Positions 12,358 to 24,660 of a stretch of DNA of 60,000 bases are shown piece by piece. Position numbers and translations under genes: made by a program. The stretch lies in the NCBI RefSeq assembly GCF_030272615.1, contig NC_081415.1, forward strand, positions 376,233,392 through 376,293,391. Reading direction: 5' to 3'. A model generated the notes under the pieces. The model was given only the letters and a program-made list of their open reading frames with translations, made no database searches and had not been told where the DNA came from. This DNA comes from Cryptomeria japonica. Taxonomy: Eukaryota; Streptophyta; Pinopsida; Cupressales; Cupressaceae. The number at the start of each line of letters is the position of its first letter. The first letter of the stretch is position 1.

Positions 12358-12976
12358 TTATTTACTTTAAAAATATCGTGTACATGTAAATAAATTATAT
12401 AAGTTTTAAATCGAGTACATACATGTTTTAAATTTATTTAACTTGTTTCAAATTGCAGGAGATATTTTTGCAGTCATAGCAAAAGATGGAAATATAGAAG
12501 GTGTTAGTTATTATTTATTGTGTTGCATAGAAAAGATAAAGAAGTTAACAAAATTTGCAATGGGCGATGGAATTTCCTTTCCCACAGATTTGAACTGATT
12601 TGAACGTTTAAATTATTTTAAATAAATTTATTTTAAACATGCACACATTCACACATGTTTTAATCTTTATACGTACACAACTCACTTACGTGCAAATTTT
12701 TAATTTATCGTTTCTTATATACATGTGCATGTGCAGGCTCAGTTGTAGTGCAAGGGTCATATTTCAAACAAGTTAAAATTGTTCAACATGAGATTCACTG
12801 AATACCAAATTGACAACAAGGTATATTAGTATAGCCACTTGGTCATTGTTGTTGGCCTAATTCTTCATACTGTTCCACGTCACGGGTAGTCTCAAAAGTG
12901 GAGACTAGATAGTGAAGATCATGAGAAAATATTAAGTGCTATTGAAGAGTAGTCTGAACCACTTGATGTGGTATGA
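12118..12976 (+). pseudogene. three 3' exons of an eroded gene of unknown family
   Basis: Exon A (12118-12297) follows a CACACACAG acceptor and ends AAAG|GTATAT. Exon B (12459-12587) follows TTGCAG; its donor is now CAG|AT, one base from consensus. Exon C starts at 12737 after GTGCAG. Both junctions join in the same phase, which is strong evidence for a real former gene. The protein has an acidic segment (DTYEDSNEDEIFEDIP), then GDIFAVIAKDGNIEGVSYYL and GSVVVQGSYFKQVK. A frameshift near 12800 leads to YSHLVIVVGLILHTVPRHG and a C-terminal end near 12976. I do not recognise the family. The 5' exons are missing, and the Tat LTR lies immediately upstream. It faces the minus-strand gene at 13660-15530, a layout also seen in two-gene DNA transposons, but that is only a suggestion. 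Confidence 0.55.
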
Positions 12977-13659
12977 ACTATTTAGTAAACCAAAGTACAT
13001 GTGTTTCAACCCATGAATTGAATTAAACTTGATAAATTAGAACTTAACTTGTTTTGAAACTTGAATAAATTATTATTTATACATTAAAGTGTTTAAATTT
13101 AATATTTTTTATATATATGGCTTGTGTGGATCATATATTGTATAATTAAATCTAGATGATCTTATATAATATAATTTAAAAGAATAATCCAACATGCACA
13201 TACATATGTACACATGTGATCTAATAAGTTACGTATAATCAAACACATCTTTTAACTTAAATAAATATTTAAAGTATATATATCAAATGTGCAAATATGA
13301 TCAAACACTTGAACTGCACACACACACACACATAAAGTGTGTAAGTAATATAATATGTGCATGATCATATATAATCTGAATACAAATGACGCGATATATA
13401 ATCCAGGATCAAATGTACAAAATATACATATAAAGTATAATCTAACCATACATGCACATGATATACATAATCTAGGATCAAACACAAACCGTGTAAAGTG
13501 CATAATCTAACATGCATGCATGAAATATATAATATGATCAAACACAAATTGTATAAAGTATAATCTAGAAACTTCATACATGCACGAATATATAATATGA
13601 AAGTCTAAAATGTCCATATATAAAAAAATAAACAAATGAGCTATAAAGTCCAGCAAATC
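12977..13659. other. AT-rich intergenic stretch between two convergent pseudogenes
   Basis: Repeated CATACATGCACATGATATAT-like phrases, a (CA)n tract near 13315-13332 and multiple AATATATAATATGATCAAAC phrases. The short minus-strand open frames here follow this repetition and do not look like protein. Confidence 0.5.
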
Positions 13660-15530
13660 AAAATGCATCATGTCGGCCACAAACAAAGCAAGCATTTGAG
13701 GGAGAGTCATGGTGAGAGTCTGGATGTCCAATAGACCCCTGTAAAAATAGAATTTATTTAAATATTAAATATAGATCTCTAGACACATATATACATATGT
13801 GCATATTTTTAAATATAATCAAATTATCCGACTAGTTAAATTTAAATTAAAATATAAATTGTAACGCACATACATGTACATATATACAAAAAACCATAAC
13901 TAACCTGTCCACTAACAACCTATGTAGCATCGATAGAATCTATCCTATGTACACGCTCAGAGCTCAAGCTAGGAGTGACATGAGCTAACTGCTATACATA
14001 TATTTAAGGATTAGTCTAGGATCAATTTAAATGATACAAGTTAACTTCTATTATTTATTAGATGATCTATATATAGAATTATCATACATTACAACATATA
14101 CATCTTGTAAAAATTTAAACACACATGTACATAGCTGTGTATCAAGAGTAGGTTGTATAGTTTGATCATGTCCTGTTATCATATCAACCATATCAATGGT
14201 GTCTACATATCTCTCTCTGGCTATACGTATGACTGAGGAGTGTAAGGGGCTAACTAGATGACTAGACATTGTGGATGAAGTGTCTAACTATAGTAGCATA
14301 TCCATAAATCTAGTATGGCTCAAACCTCGCAGCTGCTCCTCAAATGAATCCAAGCCCTCATCTGTGATATGGACCTGATCAACTCATATCTCCTCCTCTA
14401 CAGCAATAGAGTGATCTATAGGTGGGTCAATGCCCAGAGAATGCATAGAGTGATGAGAATGTTGTGCATACCTCAAGGTATGCATCAATGCAGTGGTAGC
14501 CTGCCCATCTCTGAGAATCTTCTCTCTAACAACAACCAATGGTATCCCAAGTCGAGATGAAATAAAATGTTAAGAATGTAGTAGCTCCTTGGCTAAATAC
14601 TGCGACATCTGTACATGTATACCACCTCCTACTATAGCTGCTACCTCATCTAGGGAGGGGATACCAGCAGTAATATATTGATCATCTGAATGAAAAGCCA
14701 CGCCGTGACTAGAAGATGCATGATTTGTGGATGATCTTGAACATGGTCGACTCATCATATTTCTGCCCAGCCTATCATATGATATGGTGGTTGTTGCTGA
14801 TGCAATCTATCCAATCCTATTAATTGTTTCTCTCTAAGAATAAATAACAACGTGATCCGCTATGGGGGCGAGGGTTGGGACTACTGTCAAAAATCTCTCG
14901 CCAACAAGGTCCCTGTGTCTAGGCGAAGCTCTATCACGCATACCATATGCATCTCTATCTGTAATCCTGCCCCTCCTCTGTCCATAATATGCTAGAATAT
15001 CAAGGTAGTTTGGTTTCATCTAACAATGAACCTCAACAAATACCTATTATGCAAAGTATAATGGTATTTGGTCATTATTAGGATAACGACCATGGGCAGC
15101 TAAGAAGTATGGGTAAATCAACAATGCAACCCGTGGATGGATACATCTCGTGACCTAATAGCCTCTCACCTTAATCTTCTCTTGATACTGTGGAAAACAT
15201 ATCTCCTTGATGATATCCTTTGAGACCACCCTCACCACATCAGCAAAAGAATCAGGACCCCTCACCTCACTCGTCAATTGTCTATAAATATCATCTATAA
15301 CCTCAAGTGAGAATGAGGTGTGAGAAACTAAGCGGTCCTTTAACGTCTACAAACTATAAAAAATGATATGTATGTACTCTTGTACATGCCATCAGTATAG
15401 GGGTCATCTAATATGACCCTCAATCTATGTAGCTCACGGTCACTGTACTGGAAAATGGTAGCGATGTCGGGCAATAGGGGATCCTGATGTGGCTCTTGAT
15501 CAGGAGCCTATGCAGGTGGATCCTAGGATG
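13660..15530 (-). pseudogene. long eroded gene of unknown family, minus strand
   Basis: One minus-strand frame stays readable from about 15360 to 14051 with only stop codons and no frameshift, about 435 codons. It includes SLEVIDDIYRQLTSEVRGPD, LLIYPYFLAAHGRYPNND, YLDILAYYGQRRGRITDRDA, GIPSLDEVAAIVGGGIHV and DEGLDSFEEQLRGLSHTRF. Upstream, another frame (near 15460) gives FQYSDRELHRLRVILDD and may be an earlier exon or lie across a frameshift. Downstream are a candidate 84-bp exon (13988-13905, with acceptor GCAG and donor CAG|GTTAG) and a last exon from 13738 after TTTTTACAG. The last exon encodes CFVCGRHDA, a Cys-pair motif. I do not recognise the family. Constant frame plus plausible splice sites argue for an old gene or transposon protein. 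Confidence 0.5.
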
Positions 15531-15599
15531 ACATCTATCTAGGTAGGTCATAAAGTTAAAATAAATACATAAGCACACACACATGAAGTGCATTCAATT

Positions 15600-16060
15600 T
15601 AAAACATTAAAAATTAAAATCAGTTAAATTCTATAGAGAGAGAGAGAGATTGTTAATCTTGAGCTCATTAAAAATTAAAATGTACACATGTGAAGTTCTC
15701 ACATAATTAATAGATATATATATACATATACATGTACATTTTAAATTTTTAAACATTAATAAGAGAGAGAGGGAGATCATTTTCATGACAGAGAGAGAGA
15801 GAGAGATAACATTAATTTCATAGACAGAGAGATAATTAAAGATATATATACATCATCTACTAAATTAAAATATATATAAATTTATCTATATAGATCACAT
15901 ACATACATTTTAAATTATTAAACATTAATGAGAGAGAGAGGGAGATCATTTTCATGATAGAGAGAGAGATAACACTAATTTCAGAGAGAGGGAGATCATT
16001 AAAGATATATACATCATGTACTAAATTAAAACATAATTTTTAAAAATTAAAACACATGCC
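15600..16060. repeat. GA-rich microsatellite cluster
   Basis: Several (GA)n tracts (15637-15649, 15762-15775, 15789-15805, 15927-15945 and others) are separated by near-copies of ATTAAAGATATATACATCAT. This indicates local duplication of a unit of about 150-170 bp. Confidence 0.6.
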
Positions 16061-16079
16061 AACTAAGAAAATTAAGGGA

Positions 16080-17500
16080 AGAGAGATTTTATAAGGGGTC
16101 ATATGCGGTTCTAAGGGGTCACACATGTGTTAGAACACATGCATGACCCCTTAGGACCACATATTATTGAACCCTTAGGACACTAATTTTTGTGATCTTA
16201 AGGATGTTATAAGGGGTCATATGTCGTATGTACACTAGGATGTTATAAGGGGTCATATGTGGTCCTAAGGGGTCACACATGTGTTAGAACACACACATGA
16301 CCTCTTAGGACCATGCATATGACCCCTTAGGACACTATGTGATCCTAAGGGGAATGTCGTATGTACACTAGGATGTTATAAGGGGTCATATGTGGTCTTA
16401 AGGGGTCACACATGTGTTAGAACACATGCATGACCCCTTAGGACCACATATTCAACCCCTTGGGACACTATACATATGATCTTAAGGGATCATATGTCAT
16501 AGACACTGGGATATTATAAGGGGTTATATGTGGTCCTAAGGGGTCACACATGTACAGTGTTAGAATACACATGCATGACCCCTTATGACCACATATGACC
16601 CCTTCTAGGACACTATGTGATCCTAAGGGGTACATGTTGTATACAATAGTTATAAGGGGTCATATGCAGTTCTATAAGGATTTTATAAGGGGTAATATGT
16701 GCTCTTAAGGGGTCACGCATGTGTTAGAACACATGCATGAACCCTTAGGAGCACATATTCTTGACCCCTTAGGACACTAATGTATGTGATCTTAAGGGAC
16801 CGATATGTCGTACACACTAGGATTTTATAATCCCAGTTCATATGTGGTTCTAAGGGGTCATGCATGTGTTAGAACACACGCGTGACCTCTTAGGACCACA
16901 TATGAACCCTTAGGAAACTATGTGATCCTAATGGGAATGTCGTATGTACACTAGGATGTTATAAGGGGTCATATATGGTCCTAAGGGGTCACACATGTGT
17001 TAGAACACATGCGTGACCCCTTAGGACCACATATGACCCCTTAGGACACTATGTGATCCTAACGGGAATGTCGTATGTACACTAGGATGTTATAAGGGGT
17101 CATATGTAGTCCTAAGGGGTCACACATGTGTTAGAACACATGCGTGACCCCTTAGAACCACATATTCAACCCCTTAGAACACTATACATGTGATCTTAAG
17201 GGATCATATATTATAGACACTAGGATGTTATAAGGGGTCATATGTGGTCCTAAGGGGTCACACATGTATAGTGTTAGAAAACACATGCATGACCCCTTAT
17301 GACCACATATGACCCCTTCTAGGACACTATGTGATCCTAATGGGTACATGTTGTATACAATAGGATATTATAAGGGGTCATATGTGGTCCTAATGGGTCA
17401 AACATGTGTTCACAAATGTGTGACCCTTTAGGACCACATATGACCCCTTAGGACACTATGTGATGGTCTAAGGGGTATGTCGTTCACACTAGGATTTTAT
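16080..17500. repeat. ~133-bp palindromic satellite, left part
   Basis: About ten tandem copies of a unit containing ATAAGGGGTCATATGTGGTC, GGGGTCACACATGTGTTAGA, CGTGACCCCTTAGGACCAC and ACTATGTGATCCTAAGGGG. Starts of the phrase AGGATGTTATAAGG at 16237, 16370, 16953, 17084 and 17222 give periods of 131-138 bp. Within each unit GTGGTCCTAAGGGGTCAC is followed by its inverted copy, so each monomer can fold into a hairpin. The array is interrupted by copia-A and resumes at 24196. Confidence 0.85.
17496..17500. repeat. target site duplication of copia-A, left copy
   Basis: TTTAT directly before the LTR start, matching TTTAT at 24196-24200. Removing the element restores an uninterrupted satellite monomer (AGGATTTTATAAGGGG), which confirms the insertion site. 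Confidence 0.9.
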
Positions 17501-18564
17501 TGTTAGGTCCTGGAGACAACTGAGAGGGAGGGGGGGGGTGAATCAGTTGTCAAATAAATTCAAACCAAAAACTTATCAACCAACTTAATGCTTAATACTG
17601 GTAAACCAATTAAGTATGCCGGTAGATAGTGTTAATAGTAAATTGCTATACCAATAAGGATTAATGCATGAAACATAAACATAAAATCATCCACAACACA
17701 TGACACCAATATTTGTACGTGGAAACCCTATAAGGGGAAAAACCACAGTGGGAAACCTTACCCACAATCAGATGATACTACTACAAATAGTAAGTGTACA
17801 TAAATGGGGTTTGCACATGCAGAAAGGCCAACAACCTAGAGCTCACTGCTCAATCACAAAATGGGAGTCACACTGACTACAGTTGGATGGTTAAATCCAA
17901 TAAGAATGTACTGCTCAAAATAACATCTTCATATGTTGGATTCAACATTGGTGTAATGCTGATATGCTTCTACAAAAACCTAAATTCACCTTCAAATGAT
18001 GTCTTCGTGTATATCCCTGCTTGATCTTGCATATACCTTCACTTAATTCTTTTTCGCATTCCACACTTGATCTTACAAATAAGATCTTACATTTATACCA
18101 TACCCTAAGACGAATTTTAGTAGGTCGGCTCTACAAGATATTATAATAAAAATATTTTACAAACAATATAATATACGATGCAATAACTGATTGAACATGT
18201 CAGCTTAATGCATTTACAACAATAATAAATCATCTCCATAGCGTGCCATGCTGATCTGGAAAAGATAAACCTGTCTGTGTAACCCTAGATAACCTAGACC
18301 TATTTGTCGGTAAAAGCAAATATGCAAATATGAATATACCAATGATTATTTCTTCAAAATAAAGTGTCCACATGATGTCTTCAACATTGCCAAGTGTCTT
18401 CCATATCATTCCAGGTATCGGTGAACAATATATCCTGCCGGTGAACCATATACCAGTAACTGTTGCACAGTTTACTTGCTTGCTAGTGAATGTTGCTAGA
18501 TCTCCAAAGTAGGTGTATTAGTAGGTGTTGACATCAATGACAAAACCATACCAAAATACCAACA
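17501..18564 (-). repeat. copia-A LTR (3' LTR in element sense)
   Basis: Plus-strand ends are TGTTAGG and ACCAACA, and it is near-identical to 23136-24195. A TATA-like TATAAAT lies on the minus strand at 18097-18091 (second copy 23728-23722). The small open frame at 17794-18024 is an LTR shadow that recurs in the other copy at 23425. Confidence 0.95.
17515..17551 (-). promoter_or_regulatory. U5 stem-loop with C-rich loop (copia-A)
   Basis: In element sense the 9-base arms GACAACTGA and TCAGTTGTC enclose TTCACC plus a C-run ending CTC. An identical stem lies at 23150-23182 in the other LTR, close to the PBS. Related structures with changed but still paired stems occur in copia-B (40531-40561), the fragment at 37793-37820 and copia-C (45781-45808). 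The function is inferred, not shown. Confidence 0.6.
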
Positions 18565-18591
18565 ATCTCCCCCTTTGGCATTGATGGCAAC
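18527..18591 (-). promoter_or_regulatory. candidate stem-loop spanning the PPT/3' LTR boundary (copia-A)
   Basis: In element sense GTTGCCATCAATG (18591-18579), just upstream of the PPT, can pair at 12 of 13 positions with CATTGATGTCAAC (18539-18527), inside U3. The 39-base loop holds the PPT and the LTR start. Equivalent pairing exists in copia-B and copia-C. Confidence 0.5.
18565..18578 (-). promoter_or_regulatory. polypurine tract of copia-A
   Basis: Element-sense CCAAAGGGGGAGAT sits directly before TGTTGG of the 3' LTR, the standard copia plus-strand primer. The same sequence precedes the 3' LTR of copia-C. Confidence 0.9.
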
Positions 18592-18927
18592 ACAAGATGG
18601 AAAAACCATCAAAGTGCCAAAATAGAAATGTGAAATACAAAAACCAACAATCTCTATTTCTCCCCCTGGGAGTAACAATACCAATCTCTCAAATGTGTTT
18701 TTCAAAATCTCTCCCCTAAAATCTCTCTAAAAAAGATAATGTGGTTTTCCATATATATCTCTCCCCCTTTAACATCAAATGCCAAAGTCACAAAAAGTCA
18801 AGTTCATACAAAATACCAATCAATTCAATATACCAACTACTCCCCCTGAGAAGTAGCTTCCTTATCAAATACCAAAATAAAAGATTTGTCCATTTAATTC
18901 TGCTGGTTGATGACAGTCATCAACTGT

Positions 18928-21900
18928 CTAAGTCACTACCGGTGGTGGTATGAATCCAAGCTGATCTCTGAGATACTCAAAAGTCTCCTTAGTCAAAGGT
19001 TTTGTGAAAATATCTGCAAGCTGTTCTTTAGTATTCACATAAACTAGTTTTATCTCCTTTTCTTCAACTTTTTCCCTTAGAAAATTTAGTTTGATAGAAA
19101 CATGTTGTGTTTTAGAATGTAATACCGGATTCTTAGATATATCAATTGTTGCAGTGTTATCACAATATCTAGTAATAGGTTCCTTGCATTTTACCTTTAT
19201 GTCTTTCAACATTTTCTTAAGCCATAATACCTGTGTACAGTTTGTTGCTGCTGCAACATATTCTGATTTTGCTGTTGATAAAGATGTACAACTCTGTTTC
19301 TTACTCAACCAAGAAACTAGTCTCTTTCAAAGAAAGAATGCTCCTCCAGTGGTGCTTTTTCTATCATCTATATCTCCTGCCCAATTTGCATCTATGTATG
19401 CACATAGGTCAAAATTTTCATCTTTAGGATACCATAATCCAAGACTTGATGTGCCTTGTAAGTACCGGAAAATCCTTTTCACTACTAATTCATGATTTTC
19501 CCTAGAATTACTCTGAAATCTAGAAACAATACATACTGCATTCATAATATTAGGCCCGGTTTGTGTCAAATACAGTAAACCTCCTATCATATATTTGTAT
19601 CTAGTTGGATTAACAGGTGTAGATTCATCCCTTTGAGATAATTTGTCATTTGTAGTCATAGGTGTGCTTACCAGTTTAGAGTTCTCCATCCCAAATTTCT
19701 TTAGTAATTCTTTCAAGTACTTGGATTGACTCAAAAATATACCTTTATCAATCTGAGAAATTTGCAAACCTAAAAAGAATTTTATTTCTCCAATCATAGA
19801 CATTTCAAATTCTTTCTGCATTTCAAGAGAAAATTCCTTACATAATCCATCTTCTCCTCCAAAGATTATATCATCAACAAATACTTCAATAATCAAGATG
19901 TCATCATTAGTTACTTTGTAGTATAAGTTGCTATCTGCATTTCCTTTAGTAAAACCAATCTTTAAAAGATACTTATCTAACCTTGCATACCAAGCTCTTG
20001 GGGCTTGTTTCAATCCATACAGAGCTTTTCTTAACCTACAAACCATATCATTGTCATCTGTCAAAGAAAATCCATCAGGTTGTTCAATATATACTTCTTC
20101 TTCAAGATCTCCATTCAAAAATGCACATTTAATATCCATTTGATAAACTTTGTAATCCTTGTGAGCTGCAAAAGCCAAGAATAATCTAACTGCCTCAATT
20201 CTGGCTACCGGTGCAAAGGTTGATCATTGTAATCAACTCCTTCTTTCTGAGAATATCCATTACACACTAGTCTTTCTTTGTTTCTAACAACCTTACCATC
20301 TTCATTAAGTTTGTTTCTAAATACCCATTTAGTTCCAATTACATTTTTATCTTTAGGTCGGGGAACTAATGTCCAAGTATTATTTTTCTCAATTTGTCCT
20401 AATTCTTCTTCCATAGCTTTAATCCAAAATTTATCTTCACATGCCTCATTAATAGATGATGGGTTCAATTTGAGAAATAAGACCCTCTTCATTTTCCAAT
20501 CTTCCTCTTGTCATAACTCCCTTGAATTTGTTTCCAATTATCTGATCTTCAGAATGATTCAATCTTACACATCGGGGTGTCTTAGTTTGTTGTTGTTCTT
20601 CAATTATTGTGGAATCTTCTGATAATACCAGGGTAACTGGATCTTCATTCTGTACTGGTGGATTTAGTATAGGTTCATTTGTCACAATTTTTGTTACCAG
20701 TTCAGAGTCTATATATCTTGAAGTTCCTTTGAATTGTTCATCAATCTTTACATTTGTACTTTCAACAATTTTTTGCAATCTTTTATTAAAACATCTATAT
20801 GCCTTGCTCTTAGATGAATAACCAAAAAATATTCCTTCATCACTTCTAGGATCAAATTTGCCAATATACTCATCTCTTCTAATATAACATTTACTTCCAA
20901 AAATTCTAAAATACTTAAGAGTAGGAGTATTACCAAACCATAGTTCATGAGGGGTCTTACCAGTTTCACCTTTGATGTGAACTTTGTTGAATGTATAGAC
21001 AACAGTGCTAACTGCCTCTCTCCAATACACATGAGGTAGATTTGTTTATGATAACATACTTCTAGCTGCATCCAAGATAGTTCTATTTTTCCTTTCAACA
21101 ACTCCATTCTGCTATGGTGTTTGAGGTGCTGATAACTGTCTTCTGATTCCATTCACTTCACAAAATGTATTAAAGTCCTTAGATGTGAATTCTCCTCCTT
21201 GATCTGATCTTAAACATTTGATTTTCTTACCGGTTCCATTTTCAACCATTGCTTTGAATAGTTTGAACTTTCCAAGTGCTTCTGATTTCTCTTTGAGATA
21301 AGTAACCCAACACATTCTAGAATAATCATCAATAATTAGCATGAAATATCTATCACCTTGTAAGCTTCTAGTTCTAGCTGGACCACATATATCAGTGTGA
21401 ATTAAATCAAGAGCATTATTGGATTTTTCTGGAATACTTTTGAAACTAGCTCTAACTTGTTTTCCAAATTGACATTCCTTACAAATTGTATTATGAGGTT
21501 TCACAATTTTAGGTAGATCTCTAACTGCCTTAGAAGTACTGATTTTTACCATGCAGTCAAAGTTTACATGACATAGTCTCTTATGCCATAACCAACTTTC
21601 ATCTATATGTGCAATTAAGCATGCCTTTTCACTGTTATTCAAATGAAAGATATTGCCTCTAGTTTGATTACCGGTTGCAATTTTCAAACCAGTTCTATTC
21701 ATGATTTTGCATTTTCCATTTTTAAATTGTAACTGAAATCCCTTCTCAACTAATTGACCAACACTTAAAAGATTACGCTTTAATCCTTCAACATAGTAGA
21801 CATTGTCAGTGTTATGTTTACCATCAAGAGATATTGAACCCTTAACTTTGATTGAACAGGCTTTGTCATCTCCAAATCTTACTAAACCTCCATTGAATTC

Positions 21901-23079
21901 TTGAAAGTTCAAGAATTTACCTTTGTCTCCAGTCATATGATGTGAGCATCCTGAGTCAATAATCCATTCATCCTTTGTTTCAACTTTAGCTGCTAGGGCT
22001 TGTTCTACTGGTTGAGCAATAGGTGCCGGTTGATCTTCTGTTATAGCAACAAAAACCCATCCATTGTCTGCTGGATCCTCATCAGAATCATTAGTCACAC
22101 CTTCATCAGCAATGTAACAAGATTTGTCTTTGTTCTTCTTAAATCTATATCTCTGATATTCAGGATTAGGCTTGTATGTTCTTCTAGCTTCTTCTCTTAG
22201 TCTAGCATGTATATCAGGGCATCTTGAAGCCATATGACCAATCATATTGTAGTTAAAACATTTAAAGGGTGCTTTATCTTCATACTTACTTCCAATTGGA
22301 CCTTTTGGCATTTTCCTTGCAAATAGTGCTTCAAGTTTTTCAAGCTCTTCATTCTCCTTTCTGGATTCTTCAAGTTCTCTTGCATAAAAGGATCTCCAGT
22401 CTGATTTGTCAAATGATGGAGTAGATGATGTTGATGCTTTAAAGGCCAAATTAGTCTTTGTAGCAACAGGGCCAAATTCCTCAATTTCAAAGGCTGAAAG
22501 TTTTCCAATCAATGTATCCCTAGTTACTGATGTACTAGGCATTGTTCTCAATTCATTTATAGCAGTAACCTTCATTTTATATGCCGGTGGCAAACCTCTT
22601 AAGATTTTTGAAACAATTTCATCCTCACTCAAGGTTCCTCCACAACATTTAATACCCAAAACAATTTCATTTACTCTTTCCATAAAAGCAGAAATCCTTT
22701 CATCTTCTTCCATTTTCAAATGTTCATACCTGACTCGGAAGCTTTCAAGTTTTGCAATCTTGACTGTGGAATCTCCTTCATTCAGTGTTTCCAAATGATC
22801 CCAAATAGCTTTAGCAGTAGACCTATCTGATAATCCCATGATTTGTTGATCTGATAATGCACTCAAAAGTGCTTCTCTTGCTTTGCAATCATTTTCTTCA
22901 TCTTTGGCTAAGGTAGTTGGAGCAGTCTAAGCAGCTACAACAACAATGTAACCATTCTTAGTAACTTCCTAGATGTCTTTACCAATGCAATTCAGATGTG
23001 TCTCCTTTCTGATCTTCCATATCCCATAGTTGGTTCCATCAAGTTTAAGACTATCCTTCTTGAAATAATTAGTAGACAT
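18928..23079 (-). pseudogene. gag-pol: copia-A gag-pol polyprotein, nearly full length
   Basis: The start ATG is at 23079 and the stop at 18930-18928, about 1,384 codons, normal for copia. Gag has two early stops (after KDI and after VVVAA) and one zinc knuckle near 22240 in which the second Cys is Tyr (CFNYNMIGH). The protease keeps WIIDSGCSHHMTGD (~21950). The integrase has its zinc finger at 21400-21620, HTDICGP, RSDQGGEF and VERKN; a TAG at 21112 replaces a Gln in the conserved PQTPQQNG motif. A pair of frameshifts brackets 20205-20490. The RT has [11 protein letters not shown] (~20110), [10 protein letters not shown] and FVDDIIF (~19870). RNase H has YIDANWAGD and KSEYVAAATNC, with a stop near 19325. 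Both frameshifts together restore the frame. Confidence 0.93.
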
Positions 23080-23120
23080 TGGATCTCCTCAAGTTGTTAA
23101 ACTTCTGCAAAAGAGGACTA

Positions 23121-23133
23121 GGCTCTGATACCA
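23121..23133 (-). promoter_or_regulatory. primer binding site of copia-A (initiator Met-tRNA)
   Basis: In element sense TGGTATCAGAGCC starts two bases after the end of the 5' LTR. It is the usual copia PBS, with no mismatch to the core. Confidence 0.92.
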
Positions 23134-23135
23134 AT

Positions 23136-24195
23136 TGTTAGGTTCCGGAGACAACTGAGAGGGGGGGGGTGAATCAGTTGTCAAATAAATTCAAACCAAA
23201 AACTTATTAACCAACTTAATGCTTAATACCGATAGACCAGTTAAGTATGCTGGTAGATAGTGTTAATAGTAAATTGCTATACCGGTAAGGATTAATGCAT
23301 GAAACATAAACATAAAATCATCCACAACACATGACACCAATATTTGTACGTGGAAACCCTGTAAGGGGAAAAACCATGGTGGGAAACCTTACCCACAATC
23401 AGATGATACTACTGCAGATAGTAAGTGTACATAAATGGGGTCTGCACATGCAAAAAGGCCAATAGCCTAGAGCTCATTGCTCAATCACAAAATGGGAGTC
23501 ACACTGACTACAGTTGGATGGTTAAATCCAATAAGAATGTATTGCTCAAAATAGCATCTTCATATGCTGGATTCAGTACCGGTGTAATGTTGATATGCTT
23601 CTACAAAAACCTAACTTCACCTTCAAATGATGTCTTCATCTATATCCCTGCTTGATCTTGCATATACCTTCACTTAATTCTTTTTCGCATTCCACACTTG
23701 ATCTTACAAATAAGATCTTACATTTATACCATACCCTAAGACGAATTTTAGTAGGTCGACTCTACAAGATATTATAATAAAAATATTTTACAAACAATAT
23801 AATATCCGATGCAATAACTGATTGAACATGTCAGCTTAATGCATTTACAACAATAATAAATCATCTCCATAGCATGCGATGCTGATATGGAAAAGATAAA
23901 CATGCCGATGTAACCCTAGATAACCTGGACCTATTTGTCGGTAAAAGCAAATATGCAAATATGAATATACCAATGATTATTTCTTCAAAATAAAGTGTCC
24001 ACATGATGTCTTCGACATTGCCAAGTGTATTCCATATCATTCCAGGTACCGGTGAACAATATATCCTGCTGGTGAACCATATACCAATAACTGTTGCACA
24101 GTTTACTTGCTTGCCGGTGAATGTTGCTGGATCTCCAAAGTAGGTGTATTAGTAGGTGTTGACATCAATGACAAAACCATACCAAAATACCAACA
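23136..24195 (-). repeat. copia-A LTR (5' LTR in element sense)
   Basis: Near-identical partner of 17501-18564, with ends TGTTAGG and ACCAACA. It is bordered by the PBS inside and the TTTAT duplication outside. Confidence 0.95.
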
Positions 24196-24660
24196 TTTAT
24201 AAGGGGTCATATGTGATTCTAAGGGGTCACACATGTATTAGAACACATGTGTGTGACCCCTTAGTACCACATATGACCCCTTAGGACACTATGTGATCCT
24301 AAGGGGTACGTCGTACACACTAGGATGTTATAAAGGGTCATATGTGGTCCTAAGGGGTCACGCATTTTTTAACACATGTGTGACCCCTTAAGACCACATA
24401 TGACCCCTTAGGACACTATGTGATGGACTAAGGGGTATGTCGTACACACTAGGATTTTATAAGGGGTCACATGTGGTCCTAAGGAGTCACACGTGTTAGA
24501 ATACATGTGTGACCCCTTAGGACCACATATGACCCCATAGGGTCCACTATGTGATCATCTATGGTCCTAAGGGGACATATAGTGTCATCAGGGGCATATA
24601 TGGTCTTAAGGGGTCCTTAGGGGTTATGTTGTGTGTGTAATAGGATGTGAGAAGGGGTCA
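24196..24660. repeat. ~133-bp palindromic satellite, right part
   Basis: It continues the array cut by copia-A. Its first bases TTTAT are the right copy of the target duplication. About three and a half monomers with the same GGGGTCACACATG and GACCCCTTAGGACCAC arms follow, becoming irregular before the array ends near 24660. Confidence 0.85.

Larger units (their letters stand above)
17501..24195 (-). mobile_element. complete Ty1/copia retrotransposon (copia-A) inserted in the satellite
   Basis: Two ~1.06-kb LTRs (17501-18564 and 23136-24195) flank a 4.57-kb internal region read on the minus strand. A perfect 5-bp duplication TTTAT borders it. The PBS (23121-23133) complements initiator Met-tRNA, and the PPT (18565-18578) abuts the left LTR. 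LTRs look only slightly diverged by eye. The domain order Gag, protease, integrase, RT, RNase H defines Ty1/copia. Coding capacity is lost through a few stops and a pair of frameshifts, so the element is probably relatively young but inactive. Confidence 0.95.

Noticed and set aside
17521-17540. G-run in copia LTRs as a G-quadruplex
   Set aside because: It is one continuous G-run rather than four spaced runs, and it forms the loop of a better supported stem-loop.
17794-23655. Repeated 76-codon open frames at 17794 and 23425
   Set aside because: They are the same LTR segment of copia-A read twice; not genes.
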